Program-made: the position numbers and the translations under genes
Shown: piece after piece, positions 1 to 5,897 of the stretch
Numbering within the stretch: the first letter of the stretch is position 1
Layout of the letters: each line of letters starts with the position of its first letter
The notes under the pieces: generated by a model
The model's database searches: none
What the model was told of the DNA's origin: nothing
What the model saw: only the letters and a program-made list of their open reading frames with translations
Assembly (NCBI GenBank): GCA_016205125.1
Contig: JACQJE010000110.1
Coordinates: 1 to 6,097, forward strand
Origin: Deltaproteobacteria bacterium
GTDB taxonomy: Bacteria; Bdellovibrionota; O2-12-FULL-43-9; JACQJE01
Length of the DNA stretch: 6,097 nucleotides
Direction: 5' to 3'

Positions 1-14
1 CAATTAAAGTAGAT

Positions 15-54
15 TGTCCGAAAAGCAGTCCCTTTCCTGTCCGGATTTCGGACA
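15..54. repeat. TGTCCG / CGGACA repeat cluster
   Basis: TGTCCG occurs at 15-20 and 38-43, and its inverse CGGACA at 49-54. The nearer pair forms a 6-bp inverted repeat around a 5-nt centre (38-54). The farther pair extends to a 9-bp match (15-23 with 46-54). The two pairings are mutually exclusive. The symmetry could be a dimeric regulator site or a small hairpin. There is no T-run, so it does not look like a terminator. It lies about 200 bp beyond the last gene of the operon and may belong to whatever lies left of the window. No regulator can be assigned. Confidence 0.4.
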
Positions 55-80
55 CCCCACCTCTGCCGATGATCCTCTCC

Positions 81-250
81 GTAAATATTCAATGAACCCG
101 TTCGTTATTGTTCGAGCGAGGGCGTCAGCCCGAGTCGAGAACCCATTGCAATGCAGGCACGCTTCTCGACTCATCTCTCGCTTTCGCTCGAGATTCGCTC
201 GAAGAAGAACCCAGGGCTTTTTTCCAATAACGGGTTCACTGAATATTTAC
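81..250. repeat. Nested inverted-repeat element (MITE-like or structured 3' RNA)
   Basis: Outer arms at 81-110 and 225-250 are reverse complements over 26 positions. There is one A/C mismatch (92 with 239), and a 4-nt insertion (CGTT) in the left arm. Inside, TTCGAGCG (111-118) pairs with CGCTCGAA (196-203), GGGC-GTCA-GCCC (120-131) is a small hairpin, and GAGTCGAGAA (132-141) pairs perfectly with TTCTCGACTC (163-172). The palindrome CATTGCAATG lies at 144-153 near the tip. TTCGCTCGA is repeated at 183-191 and 194-202, giving an alternative pairing register. The right arm ends 2 nt before the stop codon of the last operon gene, and GGAG follows or precedes both arms. The element carries no plausible gene. 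It could be a miniature transposable element or a folded 3' end of the operon mRNA. In a minus-strand transcript the single arm mismatch becomes a G-U pair. Confidence 0.7.
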
Positions 251-251
251 A

Positions 252-1859
252 TTAACGGAGCTTCCTCAGTTTCTCTACCGCTTTCTTGTAATAAAGATTC
301 TCCTTTGGAGCGATGGAGGCAATCTGACGGAATTTGCTTTTTGCTCTTTCCACCTCTCCCACATTCTCGTCGACGACCGCATCAATATAGGTTCGCTTTA
401 CCTCTGCATTGATTTGTTCATCAATCTGCCGCAAGAGGGAGAGGAGCTTGGGATGGGAGGAGTCTTCGGCGGCTAAGGGGCTCAGAAGGGTTCGTGCCTT
501 CGCGTATTCGCCCGCGTCGTAGAGAACTTCGGCTTGGGTGATCTCCGCGCTATATTTGTTGAGGAGTGCGTTTCTCGCGCTTTCAAGCCCCTTTTTCGCC
601 ACCGTCACCTGCGCGGCGGGGAATTTTTTCTTCGACCAGAGGATTGATTTCCAGGCGGCAATGGCTTTGTCATATTCTCCCTGGTCATAATGTTTCCTGG
701 CCAGCGCGTTTTTTTGCTTAACCCAGACTAAATCCCTGGTATTGCTATGGGTGCCGTTACTGCGGGTACCAGGCTCGAGTCTGGCACCTGCAGTAACGGT
801 GCTGGCGGATGAGGCGGCCGCAGCGAGTTTTTGGCGCGCTTCTTCGTGGGAGGGATCGATTTCGAGCACCTTTTCAAAATTTTCAATTGCCGCGTTCACT
901 GAACTCTTATTGAAGTGCTCTACCCCTAAAGAGTAATAAAAGGCGACTTGGTCGGCGAGCTCTTTTGCCTCCCTTTCCCGTTTGAACAGCTCGGCTTTTT
1001 CCTGTTGGGTCATTTGTGCCTGCTCTGATGCCATGAAGATATCCCTTGCCCCCTCGTGTCCAGGATCGACCTGAAGAATACGCCCCGCTTCCCGCATCGC
1101 CTCCCCGTATCTCTCCTCCCGATAATATCGAAGGGCCTGCTGGAAGAGCTGATCGAGCTGAATCTCTTCTTCATGTTTGGCGGAAGGGGCCGAGTCATTC
1201 GCGGAATGGTGCGCAACCTGCTTCTCCTTTGAGGATGGCCAGTAAGTGATACCGATCAGAAGGAAGATGGCAAGCAGAGTGCCTCCCCAGAGTTTGACTC
1301 TTCGATTGGAGAGGAGAGTTGTCAATCGAGTTGTCTTTTCGAAAGAGAGAGTTGTCAGTTCCATCATCGGGTTGACTGAAGCGGGAGAATCCATGGGAGA
1401 TTGAGGGGGAGATTGAGGGATAGAAAACTTTTCTTCTTTCACGTTGGGCATGTCCGGATCGACTAAGAGAAATCGAATGTGCGAATCGCCAATCTGGATA
1501 AGAGCGCCGCTCTCCAGCGCCGTTGGCCCTTGAATCCGGGTACCATTGACATAGGTTCCGTTGCGGCTCCCCTGATCTTCGATGACAAAGGATCTCTCTT
1601 TCTTTTGAATGATCGCGTGAATACGGGAGGTTTTAAAGTCTCTCAGTTTGAGGTCGCATTCATCGGAGCGCCCAAGGGAAAAATCCGCCTTTCCAGCCAG
1701 GTCGATTTCCTGCTGAACAAGAGAGCCTTCCATCATCTGAAGGCGCGGAACGAAGTTGCGCTGGACAATCCTGGTTCCCTCTCCAGGATTTTGCATGTCT
1801 TCTGATGTGGGTGATTTGGGTGATTTGGGCGATTTTGGCAATTTGGAAAATTCTTCCAT
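252..1859 (-). CDS. FHA domain, single TM, TPR-repeat protein (535 aa)
   Basis: The start is ATG at 1859, with GGAG 8 nt upstream, 17 nt after the previous stop. The N-terminus (residues 7-20) is a Lys-Ser-Pro repeat. An FHA phosphothreonine-binding domain spans about 45-135, with the hallmark residues visible: G63-R64-S65, S78-R79-x-H81, and N100-G101-T102 followed by N105-G106. A Ser/Pro-rich linker with a PQSP duplication (148-155) leads to one membrane segment at about 188-207. The remainder is largely helical with TPR-like repeats near 235-270, 304-345, 382-418 and 443-475, and a helical C-terminus. With no signal peptide, the FHA domain should be cytoplasmic and the TPR part extracytoplasmic. 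FHA domains bind pThr peptides and TPRs bind proteins, so a scaffold role is likely but is inference. It is a tandem paralogue of the gene immediately upstream, with about 180 extra C-terminal residues. Residues 353-370 are encoded by a palindromic element. No specific name is recognised. Confidence 0.93.
   Translation of the reverse strand: MEEFSKLPKSPKSPKSPTSEDMQNPGEGTRIVQRNFVPRLQMMEGSLVQQEIDLAGKADFSLGRSDECDLKLRDFKTSRIHAIIQKKERSFVIEDQGSRNGTYVNGTRIQGPTALESGALIQIGDSHIRFLLVDPDMPNVKEEKFSIPQSPPQSPMDSPASVNPMMELTTLSFEKTTRLTTLLSNRRVKLWGGTLLAIFLLIGITYWPSSKEKQVAHHSANDSAPSAKHEEEIQLDQLFQQALRYYREERYGEAMREAGRILQVDPGHEGARDIFMASEQAQMTQQEKAELFKREREAKELADQVAFYYSLGVEHFNKSSVNAAIENFEKVLEIDPSHEEARQKLAAAASSASTVTAGARLEPGTRSNGTHSNTRDLVWVKQKNALARKHYDQGEYDKAIAAWKSILWSKKKFPAAQVTVAKKGLESARNALLNKYSAEITQAEVLYDAGEYAKARTLLSPLAAEDSSHPKLLSLLRQIDEQINAEVKRTYIDAVVDENVGEVERAKSKFRQIASIAPKENLYYKKAVEKLRKLR
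751..802. repeat. 52-bp intragenic palindrome (REP-like), in frame
   Basis: Arms at 751-772 and 781-802 match as reverse complements at 18 of 22 positions, and all four differences are transitions. The 8-nt centre contains the 6-bp palindrome CTCGAG (774-779). The element encodes residues 353-370 of the FHA-TPR protein, roughly STVTAGARLEPGTRSNGT. This is a low-complexity Gly/Thr/Ser-rich linker between TPR-like repeats, and it is neither helical nor TPR-like. Its length relative to the frame is tolerated without a stop. It resembles intragenic REP or Rickettsia-type palindromic elements in behaviour. Family membership cannot be shown without other genomic copies. Confidence 0.75.
1395..1418. 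repeat. 12-bp perfect tandem duplication (PQSP x2)
   Basis: GGGAGATTGAGG occurs twice head to tail (1395-1406 and 1407-1418). On the coding strand it adds PQSP-PQSP at residues 148-155 of the last FHA-TPR protein, in the linker between the FHA domain and the membrane segment. It is most simply explained as recent slippage in a disordered linker. Confidence 0.85.
1809..1844. repeat. 9-bp tandem repeat encoding Lys-Ser-Pro units
   Basis: Three near-identical 9-nt units (GGGTGATTT, GGGTGATTT, GGGCGATTT) are followed by a degenerate fourth (TGGCAATTT). They encode the repeating K-S-P segment at residues 7-17, directly in front of the FHA domain. Because the unit is a multiple of three, copy-number change would alter tail length without breaking the frame. 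The Ser/Thr-rich charged tail could be a kinase target, but that is speculation. Confidence 0.8.
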
Positions 1860-1876
1860 TATTCTGACTCCGTCTC

Positions 1877-2938
1877 TTACTGTTTCATTTTTGTTTTGGA
1901 TAATTCGATAAATTGAATGGTCTGGCCATAGAGGGGAGAGTCTTTGTGATCTGCCAGGAGCTGGAGTGTCTGCGTAAAATGATAGATGGCAAGATGATAT
2001 TTCATGCTGTCAAGGTAAGCTCTCCCGAGCCGGAAATTTTTTTCCACTGCATCCTCCAGCTTTTTTTTCGCTTCCTCCAGCCGCATCGTAGAAAGCTGGT
2101 GATGAGGATAGAGAGTCAGGGAGGCTTCAAAGTCGTCGATGGCCCGCCGGTAATTTCTTGCCTGAAACTCTCTCAATCCTCTCTGATACAATTGGTCAGC
2201 CAACACAAAATTGATTTCGCGTTCTGTTGTGCGGCTTTCCGTCTGCGGCGGGTTGAGGAGAAGCGCAATGTCAGGATCCGCATAGACGATACTCTGCTCA
2301 TCCGCACTGGATGAGAGAAGAGGTTCTTTTATCGCCTCGACAGCCGAAGGAGAAGAAGTGAGAAGATAGGCCGCATAGCAGAGACTGAGGAGAAAGCCTC
2401 CCCAGAGAGCCATGCGCTTCAGATTCCAGCGCTGAGGTTGAGGAGATGACCATTGAGAGAGACCCGCTGTCGGAAAATAAGAGGGAGTCTCTGCAGAAGA
2501 AAAGGGATCTGGAACTTCGCCCGGAATGGATGTCGGGAGATTCTTTTTGCCAAAGAATTCCTGGCCGGCTGTAGATCCTGTTCCAGCGGATCTTCCGTCT
2601 TCAAATCGCAATTCGATCTCTCCAAGTCGGAGGGTATCTCCCCTCTTTAAAAGGCGCGCCGTTACCTTTTCGCCATTGACAGAGAGACCATTCTGACTGT
2701 TGAGGTCGCGGATTTCCCATCCAGCGTCCGTGTGGCGGAGAGCCGCGTGGTATCTGGAGATTTGCGGAGAATCGAAATGAATATCGTTCTCTTGATCCCG
2801 TCCAATTGAAATCTGCTGGCCGCTCAGCATGAAGCGCGTCCCTTTGAGATCGCCGGTCATGACCTCAAGGAGCGGTGGATCCAATGTTCCCCCTTTTGGG
2901 GGCTGGTGTATCGGAATGAGTTTGGAATGTGATTTCAT
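1877..2938 (-). CDS. FHA domain, single TM, TPR protein (353 aa)
   Basis: The start is ATG at 2938. A GAGG that overlaps the previous gene's stop codon lies about 12 nt upstream, so spacing is slightly long. The FHA domain covers about 22-115, with G46-R47, S61-R62-x-H64, N80-S-Q-N83-G84 and V87-N88-G89 visible. These are the residues expected in a fold that can still bind phosphothreonine. A Pro/Ser-rich linker (116-170) precedes one membrane segment at about 175-194, which begins with a LWGG motif shared with the next gene. Two TPR-like helical repeats follow (about 243-280 and 298-332), and the protein ends at 353. The topology should be FHA inside and TPR outside. Gene order, linker style, the LWGG-start membrane segment and TPR spacing show that it and the downstream 535-aa gene arose by duplication. 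No specific name is recognised. A role as a phospho-dependent assembly factor for the neighbouring Tad system is inferred from context only. Confidence 0.92.
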   Translation of the reverse strand: MKSHSKLIPIHQPPKGGTLDPPLLEVMTGDLKGTRFMLSGQQISIGRDQENDIHFDSPQISRYHAALRHTDAGWEIRDLNSQNGLSVNGEKVTARLLKRGDTLRLGEIELRFEDGRSAGTGSTAGQEFFGKKNLPTSIPGEVPDPFSSAETPSYFPTAGLSQWSSPQPQRWNLKRMALWGGFLLSLCYAAYLLTSSPSAVEAIKEPLLSSSADEQSIVYADPDIALLLNPPQTESRTTEREINFVLADQLYQRGLREFQARNYRRAIDDFEASLTLYPHHQLSTMRLEEAKKKLEDAVEKNFRLGRAYLDSMKYHLAIYHFTQTLQLLADHKDSPLYGQTIQFIELSKTKMKQ

Positions 2939-2952
2939 CGTCTCTTTATTCC

Positions 2953-4500
2953 TCAGTAATCAAGCTTCTTAATGGAAATGACATGATAATTCGCGCCAGA
3001 TGACGCACTATCTACAAATGCTGTTACGGAAAGGGCAAAAGAGGATCCATCCCGGGTTGTGATGTTTTCCTGGGCTGGGGATCCATCCAGCTTGCTGCGG
3101 GAAAGCTGAATCAAATCTGCAATGGTGCTCTGCAAATCCCGATCCGGGAAGAAGTCATAAATTGGCTGACGCAGGAGAGAATCGATTCTGGCTCGGCAGA
3201 GTTCCCCGGCATTTGTATTGGCCGAGACAATCTGCTGATGGTGATCGAGAACAAAGGCGGGGGTTTCAATGGACTCGATGAGCGGTTCCAGATAACGATG
3301 CTGTAAAAAGATTCTCCCTTCTCCCTCATCGCGGTGCCGAAGCAACTCCCCTTCCTGGACACCCTCTCGCAGTCGCGTCAAAAGAATGTTGATTCGCGTG
3401 AGAAAGGGGACAAACTCCTGAAATTTTGCGTTGAGAGTGAGAGGGTGAAAGGAGCCTTTCATTGACTCAGCCAACTGATCATCCATCCCCAGGAGCGGCT
3501 CAGCAGTCAAAAAGTAGAGCGCGAAGTAAAAGAGGATGCTCAGCAGAATGGCGGTCGTGAGGGAAATCAAAACCAGCCGCCACATCCCTTCGGCAGTCAT
3601 CCCAAGATCTTTGACAGAGAAACGGACCTGCGCAAGAGCGCGCACCCTGTTTTTTCCATCGGTCTCTGAGTAAGAGGTGATCGGCTCTGTGATGAGGAGT
3701 TCATCTTTGCTCATTTCCTGGATGAGAGTCTCTTGTGTCAAAAGGCTCGCGATTTCCAGCGCCCCATCAATTTGGCGATTTGCCTTGTGTGCGGGAGCAA
3801 GGACTCTCCCTTCCGGGTCAACGATTTGAGCGGAAATGATTCCCGTTTGCTGTTCTGCGAGCCGCGTCGACAAGAGGAGGTGATTGCGGAAGAGAACAGC
3901 CCGCTCATTAGCGTCTGCCAGCTGTTTTGCAATAAAGATCGCGCGTTTTTGCGCTTCGTCTTTTAAGTATTGGTGGCTTCGGCCCATCAGAGGAAGGAGT
4001 GTCATGAGCGTATTGAGCGCCGCAAAAAGCGCCAGCCCTGCAACAAGGGCAAATTTCCACTCGACGTGATGGTTGATCAGTCGGATGAGGGCGAGGGCGC
4101 GGCGGCGGATCTGTTGAGTCAATTGGTGAAGAGAGCGGGTTTGTCCCGAAACCACACGCGGCGGAAAAAGGGTGTTCCTGAAGGGCTCTGCGGCAGGGCG
4201 CGCAGCGCTCTCCTGTGACAGCTGTAAATAAACCTCTCCAAGGCAGAGTTGTGCGGGGAGCCCAAGTTTCTCTTTTGTGACTCGGACGCCGTTGACTAAG
4301 ACCCCGTTGGAACTCCCCAGATCCTCAATGAGCGCCTCCCTTTCGGTCAACGTCAATTTGGCGTGATGTTGTGAAATGGTCGAATGATCGATCATGATGT
4401 CGCAATCTCTCATTCTCCCAATGAGATAAACCCCTGGGATGAGTTCCTGGGACGAGGTTTTTCCTTCGTCCATGTTAAAAATCAGTCGAAACAGCTTCAT
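2953..4500 (-). CDS. FHA-TM-extracytoplasmic sensor-TM-PAS protein (515 aa)
   Basis: ATG at 4500 overlaps the stop of the preceding gene as ATGA, so the two are probably translationally coupled. The FHA domain is at about 20-95 (G28-R29, S43-Q-H-H46, G62-S-S-N65-G66, N70-G71). After a linker, a hydrophobic segment at about 148-170 and a second at about 307-332 enclose some 135 residues. This outer region includes a stretch near 221-236 (IISAQIVDPEGRVLAP) typical of single-Cache/PDC-like periplasmic sensors. The region after TM2 is helical and may act as a HAMP-like signal helix. A PAS domain follows at about 404-510, with the typical PAS-core pattern PAFVLDHHQQIVSANTNA. The layout is that of a histidine-kinase or chemoreceptor sensor, but no kinase, cyclase or methyl-accepting module follows the PAS. 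Output is presumably through FHA or PAS protein contacts. No ligand can be named. It is the first of three consecutive FHA genes. Confidence 0.92.
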   Translation of the reverse strand: MKLFRLIFNMDEGKTSSQELIPGVYLIGRMRDCDIMIDHSTISQHHAKLTLTEREALIEDLGSSNGVLVNGVRVTKEKLGLPAQLCLGEVYLQLSQESAARPAAEPFRNTLFPPRVVSGQTRSLHQLTQQIRRRALALIRLINHHVEWKFALVAGLALFAALNTLMTLLPLMGRSHQYLKDEAQKRAIFIAKQLADANERAVLFRNHLLLSTRLAEQQTGIISAQIVDPEGRVLAPAHKANRQIDGALEIASLLTQETLIQEMSKDELLITEPITSYSETDGKNRVRALAQVRFSVKDLGMTAEGMWRLVLISLTTAILLSILFYFALYFLTAEPLLGMDDQLAESMKGSFHPLTLNAKFQEFVPFLTRINILLTRLREGVQEGELLRHRDEGEGRIFLQHRYLEPLIESIETPAFVLDHHQQIVSANTNAGELCRARIDSLLRQPIYDFFPDRDLQSTIADLIQLSRSKLDGSPAQENITTRDGSSFALSVTAFVDSASSGANYHVISIKKLDY

Positions 4501-4859
4501 TCCTTCTCACCTCTAATGACGAGAAGATCTCCTTTTTCGAGGTTCTCAGGGGTCAGCGTTCCTGCGGGGAGTTCGAGGGCCCATAAAGCCCTCCTGTACC
4601 AGCGGCTGATCCGGAACGGCCGCATATTGCTCTGCCAGCCGATGACGCGATTTTCCCGGTCAGCGAAGACGACATCGATCGGAAAAGCCATGAAAAAAGT
4701 ATGGATCGACTGGCATGGTTTGAGAATCAAGCCACTCCCATTCAGCAGATTTTTTCTCCCGAGCAATCCTCTGCACCTCTCCCAAAGCGAGAGCGCCATC
4801 TCTGCGGAGCGGGCCAGGAGACGTTCTTTTGTTTGATTTAAGACCGAAACTTGCTTCAT
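4497..4859 (-). CDS. DUF192 family protein (120 aa)
   Basis: This is a clear DUF192 (PF02643) protein. The family signatures appear in order: RGLLGR (30-35), GLIL (43-46), PCQSIHTFFM (48-57), PIDVVF (60-65), ALELPAGT (94-101) and a final GD (110-111). Family members are small beta-rich proteins of unknown biochemical role, found in bacteria and archaea and often exported. This one lacks an obvious signal peptide. The ATG at 4859 is chosen as the start. It lies 4 nt after the upstream stop and has GGAGGG 11 nt upstream. An in-frame TTG at 4892 would add 11 residues but would overlap the preceding gene by about 29 nt. DUF192 genes do occur near Tad/Flp genes in other genomes, which fits here. 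The stop overlaps the next start (ATGA). Confidence 0.93.
   Translation of the reverse strand: MKQVSVLNQTKERLLARSAEMALSLWERCRGLLGRKNLLNGSGLILKPCQSIHTFFMAFPIDVVFADRENRVIGWQSNMRPFRISRWYRRALWALELPAGTLTPENLEKGDLLVIRGEKE
4508..4513 (-). promoter_or_regulatory. Ribosome binding site of the FHA-PAS gene
   Basis: GAGGTG (minus strand) lies 7 nt before ATG 4500, inside the last codons of the DUF192 gene. Together with the ATGA stop/start overlap it supports the chosen start and translational coupling. Confidence 0.7.
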
Positions 4860-4863
4860 GAAT

Positions 4864-5751
4864 TTAGAGTCCCTCCGTGAGGAAGCGGACAATCAGGGGG
4901 CCGAAGATCATGATAAATACGGCAGGAAGGATGAAGAGGACGAGAGGAACGAGTATTTTCTGCGAGGCGGAGGCACCTGCCTTTTCCGCCCGAATGAATC
5001 GATCATGTCGAATCTGATCGGCTTGTGACCGCAAGACCTTGCCGATGCTTGAACCCATCTGTTCAGCGGTGACGAGAATGGCAGTAAAGGAGGAGATTTC
5101 CGGCATATTGATTCGCCAGGCCATTTTGCGAAGAGCATCAGCGCGAGTAGCGCCGAGCTGAATGTCATTGAGCGCTTTTTCCAGTTCAGCAACAAGCGCC
5201 CCTTTTTTGGCCTTTTCCACGACCCGATGCATTGCGCTGACAAAGTCGAGGCCTGCCTCTGTCGAGAGGGTAAGGAGGTCAACGACGAAGGGGATTGCCA
5301 GGCGGATTTCTTTTTGCCTTACGTTGAGGCGGCTCCTCAGCCAGATGTCCGGATAGAGGAAGCCGCCAACGCCGACCCCTAAGAAGAGCCAGTAGGGATA
5401 GCCGACCGACGAGAGGAAGCAGTAAAGGAAGATAACGAGGGGCAAGAGGAGTGCGAGAAAGATTTTAAAAGCGAAGAGCTGATCAGGAGTAATCTCCTCC
5501 TCCATACCGGCCGAAATGATTTTGCGGCGCATCTCCTTTCTATAATTTTCAATTTTGAGATTCTGTACAGTATTGAGAAGGAATTTCTCAATAAACCGGT
5601 TTGAAATGCGGAAAATGGGAGAGAGGCTCTTAGAGGTGACGTCACCCGAAAGGCGCGCGGCCGCCTGTACCTCACCTTCATCCGAAAAGAACTGCCGCAC
5701 CAGAAGGTATATTCCAATTCCCAATAGAGCTAACGCAAAAAGCTTGAGCAT
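4864..5751 (-). CDS. tadC: TadC-like type II secretion F-domain protein (Tad pilus platform)
   Basis: This 295-aa integral membrane protein has the organisation of TadC. An N-terminal membrane segment lies at about 3-19, a hydrophobic pair at about 95-114 and 117-134, a cytoplasmic T2SSF (PF00482) helical domain from about 155, and a C-terminal membrane segment at about 267-288. Typical TadC blocks are visible: YPDIWLR near 133-139, AIPFVVDLLTLSTEAGLDF at 152-170, and AEQMGSSIGKVLRSQADQ near 229-246 followed by R-x-x-R-A-E-K-A. The length matches the family. The start ATG has GAGG 5 nt upstream (5757-5760). In Tad/Flp systems TadB and TadC form the inner-membrane platform used by the TadA ATPase to assemble pili. 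Here no tadB is directly upstream. A promoter lies about 100 bp ahead instead, so this is the first gene of the visible operon. The family is certain. Whether the product builds pili or another Tad-derived machine is not decidable here. Confidence 0.92.
   Translation of the reverse strand: MLKLFALALLGIGIYLLVRQFFSDEGEVQAAARLSGDVTSKSLSPIFRISNRFIEKFLLNTVQNLKIENYRKEMRRKIISAGMEEEITPDQLFAFKIFLALLLPLVIFLYCFLSSVGYPYWLFLGVGVGGFLYPDIWLRSRLNVRQKEIRLAIPFVVDLLTLSTEAGLDFVSAMHRVVEKAKKGALVAELEKALNDIQLGATRADALRKMAWRINMPEISSFTAILVTAEQMGSSIGKVLRSQADQIRHDRFIRAEKAGASASQKILVPLVLFILPAVFIMIFGPLIVRFLTEGL
4871..4876 (-). promoter_or_regulatory. Ribosome binding site deciding the DUF192 start
   Basis: GGAGGG on the minus strand lies inside the last codons of the TadC-like gene, 11 nt before ATG 4859. 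It also lies downstream of the alternative TTG at 4892, so it cannot serve that codon. This favours the shorter 120-aa DUF192 product. Confidence 0.65.
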
Positions 5752-5824
5752 GAATGCCTCAAATTTGTACGATTTGTCTTTTTTGCTGTTGGGAAAGGAA
5801 AAAAGCCTTACGATGCTACAGAAG

Positions 5825-5841
5825 GTAGTATCAGATACTAC
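5825..5841. promoter_or_regulatory. Perfect 17-bp palindrome, candidate operator
   Basis: GTAGTATC-A-GATACTAC is a perfect inverted repeat of 8+1+8 bp. It lies about 10-27 nt downstream of the predicted transcription start and about 74 nt before the tadC ATG. As DNA it has the geometry of a dimeric repressor site. As RNA it could form a 6-bp stem with a 5-nt loop in the leader. No T-run follows, so it is not a terminator. The cognate regulator is unknown. Confidence 0.55.
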
Positions 5842-5857
5842 TCAAAAATCATAAGCC

Positions 5858-5886
5858 AGTATAACAAGTTATTTTACATAAGTCAA
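5858..5886 (-). promoter_or_regulatory. Sigma70-type promoter of the tadC-FHA operon
   Basis: On the minus strand TTGACT (5886-5881) and TATACT (5863-5858) are separated by exactly 17 bp. Each hexamer differs from the vegetative consensus at one position. Transcription would start near 5851, leaving a leader of about 100 nt before the tadC start. The region around it is AT-rich compared with the genes. The inverted repeat ATAAC-AA-GTTAT (5861-5872) overlaps the -10. Confidence 0.65.
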
Positions 5887-5897
5887 CAGTTACTTTA
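5867..5897. repeat. Two direct repeats 21 bp apart over the promoter
   Basis: On the minus strand TAAAGTAACT (5897-5888) and TAAAATAACT (5876-5867) differ at one position and start 21 bp apart, about two helical turns. One abuts the -35 on its upstream side and the other lies in the spacer between -35 and -10. Similarity continues past the core (GTT against TGTT). The outer part also forms an imperfect inverted repeat, 5876-5887 with 5889-5900. This could be a tandem regulator site, or the end of a palindromic mobile element that supplied the -35. Confidence 0.5.

Noticed and set aside
81..250. Integron attC site, because of nested imperfect stems
   Set aside because: No GTTRRRY/RYYYAAC core pair sits at the arm ends, and there is no cassette-like gene.
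14..412. Rightward open frame of 132 codons
   Set aside because: It runs through the nested inverted repeat and then antisense to the end of the FHA-TPR gene. Its composition is Arg/Ser-rich with no domain, and it has no credible ribosome site.
1479..1805. Rightward open frame of 108 codons
   Set aside because: It lies wholly antisense to the FHA domain coding region, whose motifs are unmistakable on the other strand.
4860..4892. Upstream TTG start for the DUF192 gene
   Set aside because: It would overlap tadC by about 29 nt and place the GGAGGG ribosome site inside the gene. ATG 4859 explains the site better.
5555..5854. Rightward open frame of 99 codons across the tadC start
   Set aside because: It is mostly antisense to tadC and to its promoter leader, and shows no protein-like features.
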